Below are positions 11,185 through 23,518 of a stretch of 59,267 bases of DNA, in pieces. Under the pieces are notes generated by a model. The model was not told the DNA's origin and ran no database searches. It saw only the letters and a program-made list of their open reading frames with translations. This stretch comes from Bigelowiella natans CCMP2755 (Eukaryota > Cercozoa > Chlorarachniophyceae): NCBI GenBank assembly GCA_000320545.1, contig ADNK01002679.1, forward strand, positions 1-59,267. Reading direction: 5' to 3'. The position numbers were made by a program, and so were the translations under genes. The number at the start of each line of letters is the position of its first letter. Position 1 is the first letter of the stretch.

Positions 11185-13407
11185 TGGTGCCGCAAACAGT
11201 ACTCTCTTTACCTGTGGAATGAGCCCGTTCGTGGGTGGGATACCTGGTGAATAGAGACGAAGTGAGAGGTTGCGAGAGATGATCTCTTTTTATGAGACTC
11301 TTTCCCTCCTCCTCCTCCTCCTCTCCTCCTTCGCCCCCCAAAGAAGGTGAGAAAAACACAAAGCTTTTATGTTCAAAAGGGAGATTCGTCTCGAATAAAA
11401 GGCTACACCGCCGGTAGCCCCCCTTGCAATTCATTGGCACTCATGTCTTCTGCGCTGTTATCTCATCCCTGCAATGAGCAGTACCCAAGAGGCCTGTGAT
11501 GAGGATGTTGATGCCTACGACGAAAAAGTCCCAGTGGAATGCGCTCCCCTTCAAGGTGAAATAATGGAGGTTGTTTCAGTAGTGCTGGCGGCGCATGAAG
11601 AACCATGATTAGCAGGCAAAGAAAAAGAAGAAAGTGCGCGTTTGTAGATATTCTCCTTTGATTCTTCGTCGCTTGTGATTCGATGCTGTTACAAGGCGAC
11701 GGGGCACCTTTCTTAGCTTGAATTCCGGGGCTTGGGAGAGAAGCGACGACACCTAAATGCACACACCATTTTCTCATTCCGTTTTGCATAAAACTGAAAT
11801 GCGTTGTCATAAAATACGATTCATATCCAAATGTTAAGCATAAATGAAGGGCAGGACGGCACAGTTTTTCTCCCATACATTGTGGTCGAAGAAGAATAAA
11901 ACCGTAAGTACGAAGCCTGGGATGATCGCACCTGATGACGATTTTGATCATGATGGTGAATCTTTAGTGATGATGATGATGACGATTATGATGATATCTA
12001 CAACTGAAATATGTCGCTGGCAGAAAAGGTCGTTCTTTGCTCGTTGATTTCTGCTATCTTTCTACGCACTTAGATAGTATTTACGATGTGGCGTATTTCA
12101 GTCCTGACTCGGAATTAGTCATGCCGCAAAGACGGCTTCGTCTTTGCTGCGCTTGGAAGTTCAAAAAAGTACTATTCTGCTCTTATTTTCTATTCAGCAT
12201 CTACTTCCGATTTTGTACAACCAATAGCTGCTCCCGGAGAGATGTCTCCAAGGTCCACGAACCTACTCCGTGGAAAGGACAAAGCAAACGTTACAGGGGC
12301 CTACGGACAATTTCCACGTTATCTCTTTTATTTTCTCAGATCTCACCAACTGCGCCCGCTGGTGGTCTCGAAAGTGTCAGGAACCTAGTGAAGAAAGGAA
12401 TTTCAGGTTTTCATCTCCAATGCCTCCTTCGTGTTTCTACTTGCAGGCATGGCACTTCTGCGATCATGGTTTAGCCAAATGCGCGCCGAAGTAATTCGTT
12501 TCACTCCGGCGTTTTTGGCTGGAATTCGCAAGGCGCAGGCTACTTCCAACGACGCAGCAGTGTTTATATCTAGCATATCGAAGGACAAGAGCCATCGGTT
12601 CGTGTGGCGCCCTTTGGAGTATGGCGTAGTCATAAACTTGCCTGGAGCTTATCGATATCGACTCTGCGGATCTTGTTGGTCATGTACGGCACCTGAGAGA
12701 ACACAAATCAGATTCAGAAACTTGGCATGCTACAGCAAATCCAGCGAAAGCGAGGATGATTTGCCGAGGAGCCTAGCCGACTCTATGCGCTTCAGATGCT
12801 TCCTCTCTGTTAGGTTGAAGAGTACTGACCGCTGTGAAGAAGAGAATCGATATTGTCGCAGCGTAGTCCGATGTTAAGTCCCGCCAAAACTTGCGCATGA
12901 CCACCCATTCTCTGACCGTGTTATGAAAGCATATCATTCCTCTTTGTAGCACGCATCGTCGTAGCCTTGATGGGCCTCGGGTGGCAGTTATAACGAGAGA
13001 TCTATTCGCTATGTACTACAACGACCTTGCGCCAGAGAGAAACAGAGCCACAAGGGCGGTGCCTATTCCTAGAATCTACATTTTATACAAACAATAACAT
13101 TAAGCTCAATACACATTATAAGTATGTTTTCCCTCCCCCCTCTTCGTTGTCCCCCAGCGCGATCGCTGTCCCGACCCTCCCTGACTTGTCTATTTGCAGA
13201 TGAAACAAATGAACTAGATTCAAATCTCTCACCAGAGATAAAAGAGCTGCCTCCAGGTCCCAGTAGAATCGATCCTTCGTCAAGAGCAAAAGAGAACGTG
13301 AGAGAAGAAAAATGATAAGGGTGTTCGTATCCGGCTTCAAATGCAATTGTCTTTATTTCGAGTATGTTTTACTCATCTTGCACACACACACATACAGAAA
13401 CAGAAAG

Positions 13408-13453
<46 letters not shown>

Positions 13454-13487
13454 GGTCGGGGGGGGAGGGTGTACACACAAATGCGGC

Positions 13488-13549
<62 letters not shown>

Positions 13550-13672
13550 GGAGAGACCCCAAGAGCTCGTGCCCCAGTGTAGAGATATATCGTCGCAATT
13601 AGACATCCGAAAGTCTGATTTGACGAATACAGAGAAAAAGAAAAGACCGATCGAGAGAGAACGTGAGTGAAT

Positions 13673-13734
<62 letters not shown>

Positions 13735-14793
13735 TGATAACCCATATTACCAAGATAAAAATTAAAAAACGATAAGAACGCGCAGGGAGAACTTGTTACA
13801 ATCTCGAATCGGGTAGATCCCCGCTGGGCAAAAGTCGGCGAGAAAACGCCCTGCAAAACGGACTGGCTATCTCACAAGGCGAAACATGTCCACGAGCCCA
13901 ATAACAACAAATAACATAAACCGAATATACACTGAAAGAGCATCGAAAAACGGAAAACATGAAAGATAATGCAAGTTATGCTAGAAGAGAAAGGTATCAT
14001 TTATTCAAGACCTCGCATGAGTAACGTGTAACCCAGGCAATCAAGTCGCACATGTTGGTCATCGCAAGCACGACGTGCATAAGAGCGGCCCATATCTGTT
14101 CAGAAAGAAGTATTGGAATCAGGTTGAAGAAGGTGGGAGAATTTGGTGGCAATGGAAACTCATGCAACCAAACAATCGCTCCCACAAGGTATGCGAATAA
14201 TGCCCCCAGAGAATTTTTTGAACAGATATCCAAGATAGAGCGCCTTGTTTTAATTTTCTATCTCTTCAGCACTGAAAGGTGACTGAAAGAACGCCGTTCG
14301 TCTCGCAACGCAGCAGTGTCGTAGAATGTACCAAAAAAATAAAACAAGCTGAGGTTCCATCTTCCCTCGCGTTTTTCAATGAAGACCCCGTTCGAGAATT
14401 AAAAACTGCGCATTTTGTGAGTGTCACCTGGGTCCATGCGTAGAAGGGAAGGAACTTTATCTGCAAATAAAAATAAAATTTCATATTTGGCATATGCCAC
14501 AGTTTCTTCGCTCGTCTACGCTTGAGTGGTTATCGCGCGTGTGTGGATGCAAATACACGTGCGGAATCGAACTGTGCTCCCGTATTAAACATATTGCAGC
14601 ACCAGCTGCTTTGTACGTAGTCTAGATTGGTGCTGTACCCCTAGTTGCTGGGTCACATTGAAGACTGCTATAGAAAAGATCGAAACTGGCCCCGTCACGC
14701 CTAAGGAATGAATCGCAGCACATGTAACACATACACACACACAGCTATATATATCAGTACACACACACCCACACACCCACACACACACACACA

Positions 14794-14828
<35 letters not shown>

Positions 14829-15328
14829 TTTATATTTATGACATACATATACAATTCTAGTGTCGCATGGAAAATGAGAGGAGAACGACGTACTTTTACA
14901 GTGAAACTAAAACGGACATATTTTTGGCAATTGATTGATACCGAGGATACAGAGTGGCTGCCCCCCAAAAATGGCAAATATGACTCCTGTTAGCGCGGTC
15001 GAGAATATCACCTACGAACGTGTATATAGCGTGAACGACAGGGCCCCCAATCACAGTTTTAACAACGGTGTGATTTATTTGCGTCACCTCGACAGCCCCG
15101 ATTTGAACAGAGCTATTTTCTTCCGTATTCGCCTCGAGGAGAACACTGAAAGTGATTGCTGGAGCTATGGAGGTAAAGAACATGAAGAATATCGACGCTG
15201 TTACCTGAATTTTAAAATTTCAGAGATTACACAACTACTATATACATAGACCCGCCCCATCAGCGGTTTTACCACAACAAATAGCTGCGAACAAGTATTA
15301 GCAGGCTATGTACTGATTCTTGCATGAG

Positions 15329-15374
<46 letters not shown>

Positions 15375-15593
15375 AATATATCGATCGTCTGCCTTACTTT
15401 GGCGGAGAAAATTCCTTCATTTGTCCAATCATCCCAATACCATCGAGATCGCCGTTTCAGATCTTCAATCATCCCACCGCAGAAGCCCTGTGAACACACA
15501 ATGAAATCATCCTCGTCTGCGCTGGAGCACCTAAAAAACATCCGCCTTCAACACCACCTTGCTACATATCGAGTTCAAAGTGACAGCTTCCAT
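8110..15593 (-). CDS. BOR/SLC4-type borate or bicarbonate transporter, about 28 exons
   Basis: A polytopic membrane transporter of the HCO3-/borate (SLC4, BOR) family. Frame-compatible minus-strand exons include 15593-15558 (start MEAVTLNSICSK), 15487-15398 (MIEDLKRRSRWYWDDWTNEG), 15204-15088 (SIAPAITFSVLLEANTEEN), 15011-14942 (VIFAIFGGQPLCIL), 14700-14639 (GVTGPVSIFSIAVFNVTQQ), 14460-14428, 14095-14012, 13274-13233, 13075-13026, 12911-12830, 12692-12642, 11752-11708, 11548-11485 (SAFHWDFFVVGINILITGLL), 11243-11212 (GIPPTNGLIPQ), 10963-10925 (APLHTKSLSEVRF), 10765-10721 (HEQRVSNLLQ), 10585-10509, 10250-10166 (ASFPGNQFAERVVLL), 9978-9949, 9671-9633 (VPWKSIENFTLIQ), 9394-9353, 9061-9011, 8514-8397, 8360-8245 and 8190-8110. 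The short cytosolic N-terminus and the IPPTNGLIPQ/PLHTKS and EQRVSNLLQ motifs resemble plant/fungal BOR more than animal SLC4. Exons in 13.85-13.93 kb and 12.43-12.6 kb are uncertain. Introns carry microsatellites. Substrate (borate or bicarbonate) cannot be decided. Confidence 0.9.
8548..8835. repeat. (GA)n, (CTTTCT)n and (TG)n microsatellites in BOR/SLC4 intron
   Basis: A purine run (GA)n at about 8550-8615, then a polypyrimidine CT/CTTT run at 8720-8790, then (TG)n at about 8811-8831. All lie in the intron between the exons at 9061-9011 and 8514-8397. Long predicted proteins through these runs are artefacts of the repeats. Confidence 0.9.
9121..10345. repeat. Cluster of microsatellites in BOR/SLC4 introns
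   Basis: (GA)n at 9121-9182, (GTGTGC/GTGC)n at about 9496-9562, G-rich runs at about 9705-9733, (TA)n at about 9890-9924 and 10047-10081, and (GAT/GAC)n at about 10270-10345. Each lies in a different intron between the exons listed for the transporter; none interrupts an exon. Confidence 0.88.
10983..15369. repeat. Further microsatellites in BOR/SLC4 introns
   Basis: (GA)n at about 10983-11029, (GT)n at 11149-11184, (GAT)n near 11970-11990, (GA)n then (TA)n then (GA)n at about 13405-13553, (GA)n at about 13676-13735, (CA)n then (TA)n at about 14745-14823, and (TA)n at about 15331-15369. Again one or more per intron. Confidence 0.88.
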
Positions 15594-16079
15594 GCCGGGA
15601 CTCGCTCAAAAAGTTGTTTTCACCCCACTGGATTGCGCTTTGTTGTCGCAGAGTGAGTGAAAAGGTGTGGGGAGGGTGACTGGGAGCAACTCAACGCCGA
15701 ACTAGCCGGTAGATAACTTAAATTGTTCCAATTCTTTTTTCCTTAGCTCGGCCAGAACCCCACCTCTTCGAGAAGAAGAGAGAAAAGCAGACACTGTGTG
15801 ATGGAAGTGTTTAGTTGTTCCCGGGTTTAACTTTGGTCTTGGATGATCCAGACCGATGTCGTACCAGTCTCTGCAAATTGACAGACAACGCAACGGGCAA
15901 ACCGCCGTTTCAATGGTCAACAGTGTTTCTGACCACGTGGCATGATTGTGATGTCGCATATACAAAACCGCATGTATTTTATTTCTTCGGATTGTCATTT
16001 CAGTTGGTGAACTCGCACGGCCTTTCATGCACATTTCTCGAAATAAAGTTGTCGCACATGTACGAATAGGATCGAAATC
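15594..16079. other. Divergent promoter region of BOR/SLC4 and EF-hand genes
   Basis: About 490 bases between the two start codons. I see no further conserved coding exon and no confident promoter motif. A minus-strand frame at 15702-16103 lacks family features. Confidence 0.45.
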
Positions 16080-17679
16080 ATGGAAACGTTCAGACGTCAT
16101 CACAACCTGAACCGAGGAGGAGGGCTCTACTCTTACTCGAGGAGCTCGGACCCTCCACGGCGGAGAGGTCAGTCAGTCAGTAGCGATCAAGGCTTGTTTC
16201 GTAAATTTGCTACGGGTGGATCTATATCTTACTGAGAGTTTTGGGCAGGTGGAAATTCGTGGATGGTGAATTCAGGATTCATACTGGCCATTCGTACCAT
16301 TTACTAACCGCAAAAAAACAGACAAGAGGGCTCTAAGGGAAGAAGGCGATTGCCATGGGTAGTTTTTACCTGTGAGAAGAGTTTTCAGGGAATCTAGATG
16401 GAGATTATGAATATATAAAATCTGAAGAGCGAGATTATGACACGCAATCTCCTCGGGGGTTCTCAAAAACACATGAAATAATAACAGTGCATACTCAAAA
16501 CCTATCCTCAGGCTGCGGGGCAACCAAGAGCAATACACCCAAAGTGCAAGGGAAAATACCAACTGGAGTAGACTCACAAATCTTGCAAATTTTCGACTAT
16601 GAAGCTAAACGAACAGAGGAGATAAAAGGAGACAAAGAATTCATCAAGAAGGTGGTCCATACATGTAATGTTAAGATTTGATCGCCTGAAACTCAAACTT
16701 CGATTCCGCACAGGTTCTGGCCGCTCAGAAAAAAGCCTACGCTTCAGGCGATAAATCAGATCTTGAAAAGTTTAAAAATGACGAAAAGGAGAGGAAAATA
16801 ATATCAAATGCGATCGCGCTCGGTAAGTAGCACTTATTTTTAAAAGAAATACAACGATTGCCAACAATTGAGTGAATGTACACGCGTATAATCATTCACA
16901 GAAACCTTGTGGAAAAAGTTTGATATCGATGGTAATGAGAAAATTGATCACGAGGAACTGCTGGAACTGCTGAAGGTGCCATGAAAGGCCAAAATCAGGA
17001 TTTGCAGAACTTATCCATTTACTTCAGGTATATCTGCAAACGGCGGTGTACTGGCTAAAAAAGACAATTGTAGAGCAGGCTGTGAACCGTCTGAGGGCAG
17101 AGCTTGCTGAAAGGTAGACTAGACAAATCTAAATTCAACATAAATCCAACTCTAAAATTGCCGTTACCTCCATGCTTAGCGGAAGCAACATGACAGATTC
17201 TCAAAGGGATCACGTCATAACTGTGCTGAATAAACATGCAACAAATGTTCTTCAAGAATGGTCCGACTCAAAAGGTTTTCCAAAATTCATCTACATGGTA
17301 CATGTCTATTTGGCTCTGACAACAACATGCATGGTCACAGGGAGTCCCGAGACTGTAGGGAAGATGTTCCAAACGATGGATGAGAACAATGTCAGAAGAA
17401 GTGTCTCGTTCAGTACTTCTGATTTAGCATTTTTTGAAACTTCTAAAATTCTTGTATCATTCAGGATGGAGTTATTGAAAAAAAAGAGTTCCTGAAGCAT
17501 TTCATGGATTCGCTAGAAAACGATGTCTGTTGCTCAAGCAAATCGAGGGTCAGCATAAAATCAAAGAAACGTCGGCGGATTTGTGAATTGTTTTCATTCA
17601 CATTAGGTTATTGCTAAAAATGTGGCTAAGGCATCGAAAAGGGAAATTACCTGGATTTTTAAATCTAATGCAGTGTAGT
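16080..17679 (+). CDS. EF-hand calcium-binding protein, multi-exon
   Basis: A probable Ca2+ sensor of roughly 370 residues. Supported exons: 16080-16167 (start METFRRHHNLNRGGG), about 16390 to the AAG before GTGGTCC near 16656 (DYEYIKSEERDYDTQ ... FDYEAKRTEEIKGDKE), about 16715-16822 (AQKKAYASGDKSDLEKFK), about 16902-16977 (first EF-hand: FDIDGNEKIDHEELLELL), about 17029-17114, 17181-17273, about 17340-17390, about 17469-17547 and about 17608-17679 (TAG stop). The second EF-hand loop is split by an intron: MDENN then DGVIEKKEFLKHF. Both loops have acidic ligands at positions 1 and 12 (D...E). Exons between 16167 and 16390 are uncertain. There is no signal peptide or membrane segment, so it is probably cytosolic. 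It shares a promoter region with the BOR/SLC4 gene, and its 3' end faces NOX copy 1. Confidence 0.8.
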
Positions 17680-19097
17680 AATAGCGAAGAAGGATTTTGC
17701 CCTGAGTTCAGTGAGACAGCAATGTAAATAATCTTGACGAGTTGACATAAGATCCGCTACACAATAGACACATGATGAACTATTTCACCAACTATTCTAG
17801 ATGTGTCAGAGTGATCACACAGAGCTCCTTTACTTGTTTAGTGCGCGTACTATAAACATCTAGACTTGCATAAATTTTACCATCTGCATTTAGAATTTCA
17901 TGCAATGCTAGAATGCGCGCTAGCGCCGTGCAAACGGTCTATTTCGCATCGTAGCGTCTAGAGCGTGACGGGACATATCTACACATCTAGACATGCACGC
18001 AGAGATGCATGGGTGCAACTTATCTAGTTATGGGACGGATGTGATGAATGATTAAATATTTCCAATGCTAGAATACTAGAGAAGTCATCCTAGCATCGCA
18101 GATGCCTCTGCCTAGCTGCTGCAACCAGCAAGCTTTGCACTATTGGCCAAATCGAATTTTCGAAGTCAAACGCCGCCGGCCGCTACCGGCTGCGCTCGAA
18201 ATCTGAGGACCTTGCTAGCTTGTGAACGCTTGCAATTTTGATTTTCATGACGTGCGGTCTTCAGCATTGCACTTTGCATAGTCTCAGCTAGTTCCCTTTT
18301 AAAAATGGGAAAAATTGTTTTTTTCAAAAAAATCATTGAAATGAGCTATCTAGCTAGCTAGCCCCCATGTTTTCCTATTTCGCTGGAAGCTGAAGCATGG
18401 AAAAAATCAAAACTTTGATTTTTCAGAGTTGACCATCAAAGTTTCAATGGGAAACAGATCACGTCATCAGAAACACTGCATCAAAGCTAGCAAAGTTTTG
18501 TGTGCATTGGAGCATCAGTTTTTTTGAAAAAGTTGACAAAGTCGTTCCATCAATTCGCTAGTTTGCTAGTTTGGCCCAAAATCGTCATTTTTGTTTTGTC
18601 ACTTTGCACCCCTCTAGCGTTCCCAGGCTAGCAGGCAGCATTGTGATGCAAACCAAATGACAGACATGCAATGCTAGAATGTGACATGCAATAACACATG
18701 CAACACAACATGCTAGCATGTTACTGTTTCCATCATCCAACAATGAGCTCAGAATTTGTGAACATGTCTTAGTTGGTGACACCTAGACACCTCTTGGAAT
18801 GCGGTTTGAGCACTCTGGCACTGCTAGACTGGTTTGAGTTGTGCAAACAAAAAAATCCCTGCCAGTAGCGCAGCCGATGCGCTATGCATAGCAGAGCGCG
18901 CTAGCGCGCGGCCGGTCGCGAAACATCGAAATGATGATGTTTGTCCACACTGGCGCTGGTATCGTGTCTGTTTAGGCACAATGATTGGAGCAAGCTTCAG
19001 GCTAGCAAGGGTGGACAGATGCCGCGATGTGTGAGACGATGTATTCAAACACAGACATTTACATGCATGCACACTAGCATGCCGCAGCACATATCTC
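17680..19097. other. Palindrome-word-rich island between convergent EF-hand and NOX genes
   Basis: 1.4 kb with no supported gene. It is rich in CTAG/GCTAGC/GCGCTAGCGC words, for example CTATCTAGCTAGCTAG near 18346-18361 and GCGCGCTAGCGCGCG near 18896-18910. Short frames on both strands (18585-18782, 18824-19090, 18834-19034) overlap one another and show no domain. Confidence 0.6.
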
Positions 19098-21844
19098 TTA
19101 AAAATTTTCCTTGTGTAGTTTGAAAAATTGTTTGTGCTCCACCGAACTGTATCGACCGCACATCTGCTTCAGATCCTTGCCAATGTATCGATTCCCACAA
19201 AACATGACACCAACATTTTTGTTAGGGTGCAAGTGAGCAACCCTCTCAAAAAGAGGACTCCAATCGGGTCGGCCTTTGATTACAGTGATGTCTCCAAATT
19301 GCTTCTTCTTTTCCTTAGGATTTAGCATGTATTTATAGAGCTGTTCTCTTCCAAATGTAGCCTTTTCTTGAATGACTTTCATATCGGCAACGCTTCTCCT
19401 TCCCCAGAAGTCTTTTCTTTTGATTCCGCTGAGAGCGTTTTTCACATCATCAGTTTTAATTACCTTTGGAACTGAAGTGATGTATATATTGAATTTCCAA
19501 GACTTTCCTTTCATACCGTCGCCTTTTTTGCGCATGTCAGTCAAGGCATTTTGACAATCACATACTTTGGCAGCAAACCATCTATATGCTTCAACATCGC
19601 GGTAACTCACAACCCAAAAAAAGTGACAATGTGCAGGGAATATTTTCCCTAACCCAAATTTCCATCGATGGTACACAATAGATTCAGCACAGGCGATAAC
19701 AGGTGTTAGTCCAATTCCAGCCCCTGCGATCATGGCAACTTCGTATTCAGTCATATGCTGTGTAGGTGCGGAATGAGGCCCGTCTATGAGTAGCATTTTC
19801 AGCCCGTTTGGGCCAAGAACACGTCCTTTAACCACCTTTCCAAGATTGTTTCTGTGCATGAGCTCATGATAGAACTTTCCACTTGGAGCCAAGGACATTA
19901 AGTAATCTCGAACACCCTCTGTCCAGCTCCCTGGCCCTTGGACCTGAATGTGGAGAGTCCACGTATCCTTTTGAGGAGGCGAGGATATCGTAAAAGGATG
20001 CCATTCAAATGGCTTTACGGAGGGACAATTCACGAACACATATTGACCCTCACGGTAGCCATCAGTACCAAAAGCAGATTTCTCCATTTCTATTGCAAGA
20101 AGATTCGGCTCCATAACCATGACTGAAACAATTGAGACATCTCGTTTGGATCGTATGTAACGACAGATACGCTCTATGATGTAAAGAATACCAGGAATGA
20201 TGAAATAGAACCAAAAATTTGGATTGAAGCCACCCGCCCCATGGGTGAGGGTGATAGCGAAGTAAAAGATAAAGAGATGATGAGAATACCAAAATATCTC
20301 AAATGTGGGCCTTTTTACATCCTCAAAAGCTCCCATGTATATAAGTTGACACATCACTAGAAGGATAACCCCAGAATAGAATGGCCAGAGACCGAAGAGA
20401 GCAACAGTTTGGTCCGGTCTAATGTTGTAATTTATAAAGTGAGCTACAGTATGAAAGATAACCCCAAACAATGATATTTTAGCTAGAGTTTTATGGAGAA
20501 GAAGTGCTTTATCTAAAGGTACGAAATCAAAGAATATTCGAATTGCCTTAGCACTACAAGTTTCTTGAGAAGTAGCTCTATTGTAAATGAAGCGAATAAT
20601 AGTGCGACAGACTGGTATCAGTAGCAGACTTGAATTTACATCAATAATCGCACCGAATGCCTTTGCCCACGGTGCCCACGGGGAAAGACGATCGTCCTCG
20701 TCTTGTGAATTTACAATATCTGTCCATATTACTGCAGTGTAGATTGCAAGGGCTACATTCCCACTTGCATATAGAGCGCAAAAAATCATACGCTGTAATT
20801 TATTTTCCTCGTGCTTGTGAACGATATAGCTAGTAACTTTATCGCAACAAGTTAAATTAGCATTTTCCTCTGCCAATTCCTTATCTCTTCTTGTTTTGCG
20901 TTTTTTTTTGGAAGGAATAAAAGGCTCATCCTTCAAGAAACCAATGACATCAATGAAAGCAGCAATTAATAAAAACAATCCTGCGGTCCAGAGTGGAAAT
21001 GATACGAAACAAATTCCACTCATCACAAGCCAGAGGAGAGCACGTAGTGGAAACATTTCTATAATGGGTTCGCCTTCGAATAAATATTCATAAACACCTA
21101 GTATTACTCCAACAAGTGTTGCAAGCATTCCTAGGCCAACATCCATAATTCCGGATCCATCAACCTTAAGAATGACACCACACACACATAAAAAGTTTAT
21201 CCCATATCAATGATTGATTCGAATTATTAATGTTCTAAAACCTTTTCTTCAGCTCCAAAGTGGACAGCTAGTAGACCAAATATAACCAGGGCAACAGAGC
21301 CTCCATAAAGCATTTGTTTATGAGCATAGACACGAAAAACCGTACGAGACGCATCCTTTTGGTTTCTTTTCTTGATATTCAGAACATGTTGCTTTTCTCC
21401 ATCAGAAACCTTCGAATCAACAATTAGCAACCCTTGTGTTGATTGGTCATAACTTCCAACTGAAAATGTGCTATCTTGTCGTAGTAAGGATCCCACTGGG
21501 TTGCAATAATTTGCAGGGAAAACACCATGCTTCACGTTTCCACTTGGAAGTCGGATTTCTCCCAAATACCAACCAGAAGGATCTTTTTTGAGAAGTTTGA
21601 TGCGATCTCCCTCTTTAAAAGAAAGCTGATCGGGATCTAGAACGTAAAGAGAAGAAATATTTCTTGAGATTTTTGTTGTGTATGTCAAATGTCACTCCCA
21701 TTAAAGAAAAACAAATGATTTGTAACATTCTAATAGCTCAACCATTGGCCGCGAAATCCCACTGAGCCTGAAATTAATCACCCGAAGCCATTAAACAACG
21801 AAACATCTTGGATCTAGATTAACGAAGACCTTGTAGATCGCCAT
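19098..21844 (-). CDS. SH3 domain-NADPH oxidase fusion (copy 1)
   Basis: A NOX-type flavocytochrome that moves electrons from NADPH through FAD and two hemes across a membrane to make superoxide. Four frame-consistent exons (21844-21830, 21767-21743, 21636-21242, 21164-19098) give 833 residues. Residues about 6-65 form an SH3 domain: AQWDFAANDPDQLSFKEGD, SGWYLGE, GVFPANYC. A TM segment (MLYGGSVALVIFGLLAVHFG) precedes the ferric-reductase core. Heme histidines lie in LLLHKTLAKISLFGVIFHTV plus AHFINY, and in FWYSHHLFIFY with LTHG. The FAD site is HPFTISSPPQ, the NADPH site GAGIGLTPVIA and MFCGN, and the protein ends FKLHKENF, the classic NOX C-terminus. No EF-hands are fused to it. It is paired with an inverted copy at 25019-27706. 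The 5-residue first exon (MAIYK) matches MAVYQ of the other copy, which supports the start. Confidence 0.92.
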
Positions 21845-22450
21845 GTTGTGAGATGGTAGAATGAGCTGTTGCTCAAAAGGCAGCACGGTAAAGCGTTAAA
21901 TTCATTTTCAATTTTGTGAAGGAAACGAGTTTTTGACCACCGAGATCACTTGCAGCTTCTCAGTGCTCCCATTTAATATTACCCAATTGTGATTCCTGTG
22001 CTATGGATGTGTCTCTTCACGAATACTTCCTTCATTTGTACAAAACCGATGAACAAAAAGCTGCACACAGTGATGCAATATGCTGGAAGTCGGGGACTTT
22101 TGCACGTGGGGGAGTTTTTAGTGATATACAAAAGCGCGCACAATATTCAGAGGTATAAATTTATAATGCGACATCTTACTTTTTATGTCGCACTGCTTTT
22201 CTTAAATGCCATCCTTAGACATAATATAATTAGTCCAAATCTCTGGAGGAGTACACAATGTAAAAATCGGCTGTGATGCTAGTATACCAAATTGAATAAT
22301 GAATTAATGTCGCGTTCAATAAAAAAAACGCCTTCCACAAATAATTTGTTTGAGAAGCGCTTTCTAAAACTTAGATCTTTTCCCGAACCACAGATTTCTC
22401 TGTCATGAGTGCGGCATTCTGGATCTAACATTGATCACTTGCTCCTCGCG
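21845..22450. other. Divergent region between NOX copy 1 and the AP2-like gene
   Basis: About 600 AT-rich bases without palindrome-word enrichment. A plus-strand frame at 21989-22276 has no recognisable domain. It probably holds both promoters. Confidence 0.4.
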
Positions 22451-23518
22451 ATGGCAATGGCCGATGGCTTTGGGTTCGAAGAGAAGATCCCTGATATGTC
22501 TGCAACTTTATGTGGCAGCTACGGTCGTTACAACCATGAATTTCTATTATTTGGTACAACTAAAAAGTTGGACGACAATGATGAATTTGACCAACGCGAA
22601 CAATTTCAAGCGCCAAAAGCAATAGAAGGCGAAGAAAATACAAAACCAGTCTTAAGTGAAGTTGGTGGAAAATTTGATAAAGATGCTGATAACAATATCA
22701 ACTTGAATTGCCAAAGTTCAAAATATGATGAAAAGCTCTCAATACCATCAGGTTTGCGTTTCAATCAGATACTTACGTAGTATTGAACTTTAAATGTGCT
22801 TTGATATTCAGGAGATGATTTTCTTAATACAGAAAGTTGCTGTACAGAACAGCAACGAAATCGAAGTGAGGAAATCGACAGTAGCAGTGAGAGCGCCTCC
22901 GTGCAACAGCTTCAATTGGATAGCTCTCTTAGTGAGGATACCCATTTCAGATCAAAACCACAGATTGTCAAACACAAAGGTTTAGTCTATACTGGTCCAA
23001 CTAAGGGAAATCGTCCAAACTATAAGTTAAAGCAGGAATGGGAATGGAACATATATCCTCACGGAGTATCTAAACAAAATCATAAACTTAGGGTACAGAT
23101 CAAACAGAAGGGGGCAAATCCCACATACCCATCATTTCCATGTACTCTCTCTGGTTTGCTAGATGCTGCACTGTTTAGAGACCAGGAGTCATTTAAACTC
23201 TGGAAATCTGGTGTTCTAGCTCGAACTCCAAAGTTCAATTTCGAAGCATATAGCACGGCAACAGCTGATAATGATGTAGCTCAGTACAATGCAAGATCTA
23301 AAAATGCTGGAGCGAGAGCAAGTCATCGAAGGTTTAAGAAAGTCAATAAACGAAGAACAAATTATAAATCAAATAATATTAGAAAAAGCTTAAGAACGTC
23401 ATCATCTCGCTCACCGAAAGATTCTACAAAGCTACTCGATGCACAATCAGCTAAAGGACAAGATGACGTTCTCTGCAAGAGTCGCCGTCGTCGATGTCAG
23501 ACGAGAAAACTGAAATGA
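22451..23518 (+). CDS. Basic nuclear-type protein with possible AP2/ERF-like domain
   Basis: Two exons, 22451-22751 and 22812-23518 (GT donor, TTCAG acceptor, phase 1), give about 335 residues from ATG 22451 (MAMADGFGFEEK). The N-terminal half is acidic and Ser-rich. The middle contains YTGPTKGNRPNYKLKQEW, NIYPHGVSKQNHKLRVQI, CTLSGLLDAALFRDQ and ARTPKFNF. The order GVS..., R-VQI, an Ala/Leu helix and a final K-NF resembles a diverged AP2/ERF DNA-binding domain, but canonical residues are few. The C-terminus is very basic (KKVNKRRTNYKSNN, SRRRRCQTRKLK), which fits nuclear localisation. It lies between the two SH3-NOX copies. Assignment as a DNA-binding protein is inference. Confidence 0.55.

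Noticed and set aside
13312-13856. Overlapping ORFs on both strands with RERERE or SLSLSL runs
   Set aside because: Simple-repeat artefacts in introns; only short flanking pieces fit transporter exons.
16359-16388. A 17-base intron in the EF-hand gene (GTGAGA...TTTCAG)
   Set aside because: Frame could be joined that way, but other exon choices between 16167 and 16390 are equally possible; not enough to claim ultra-short introns.
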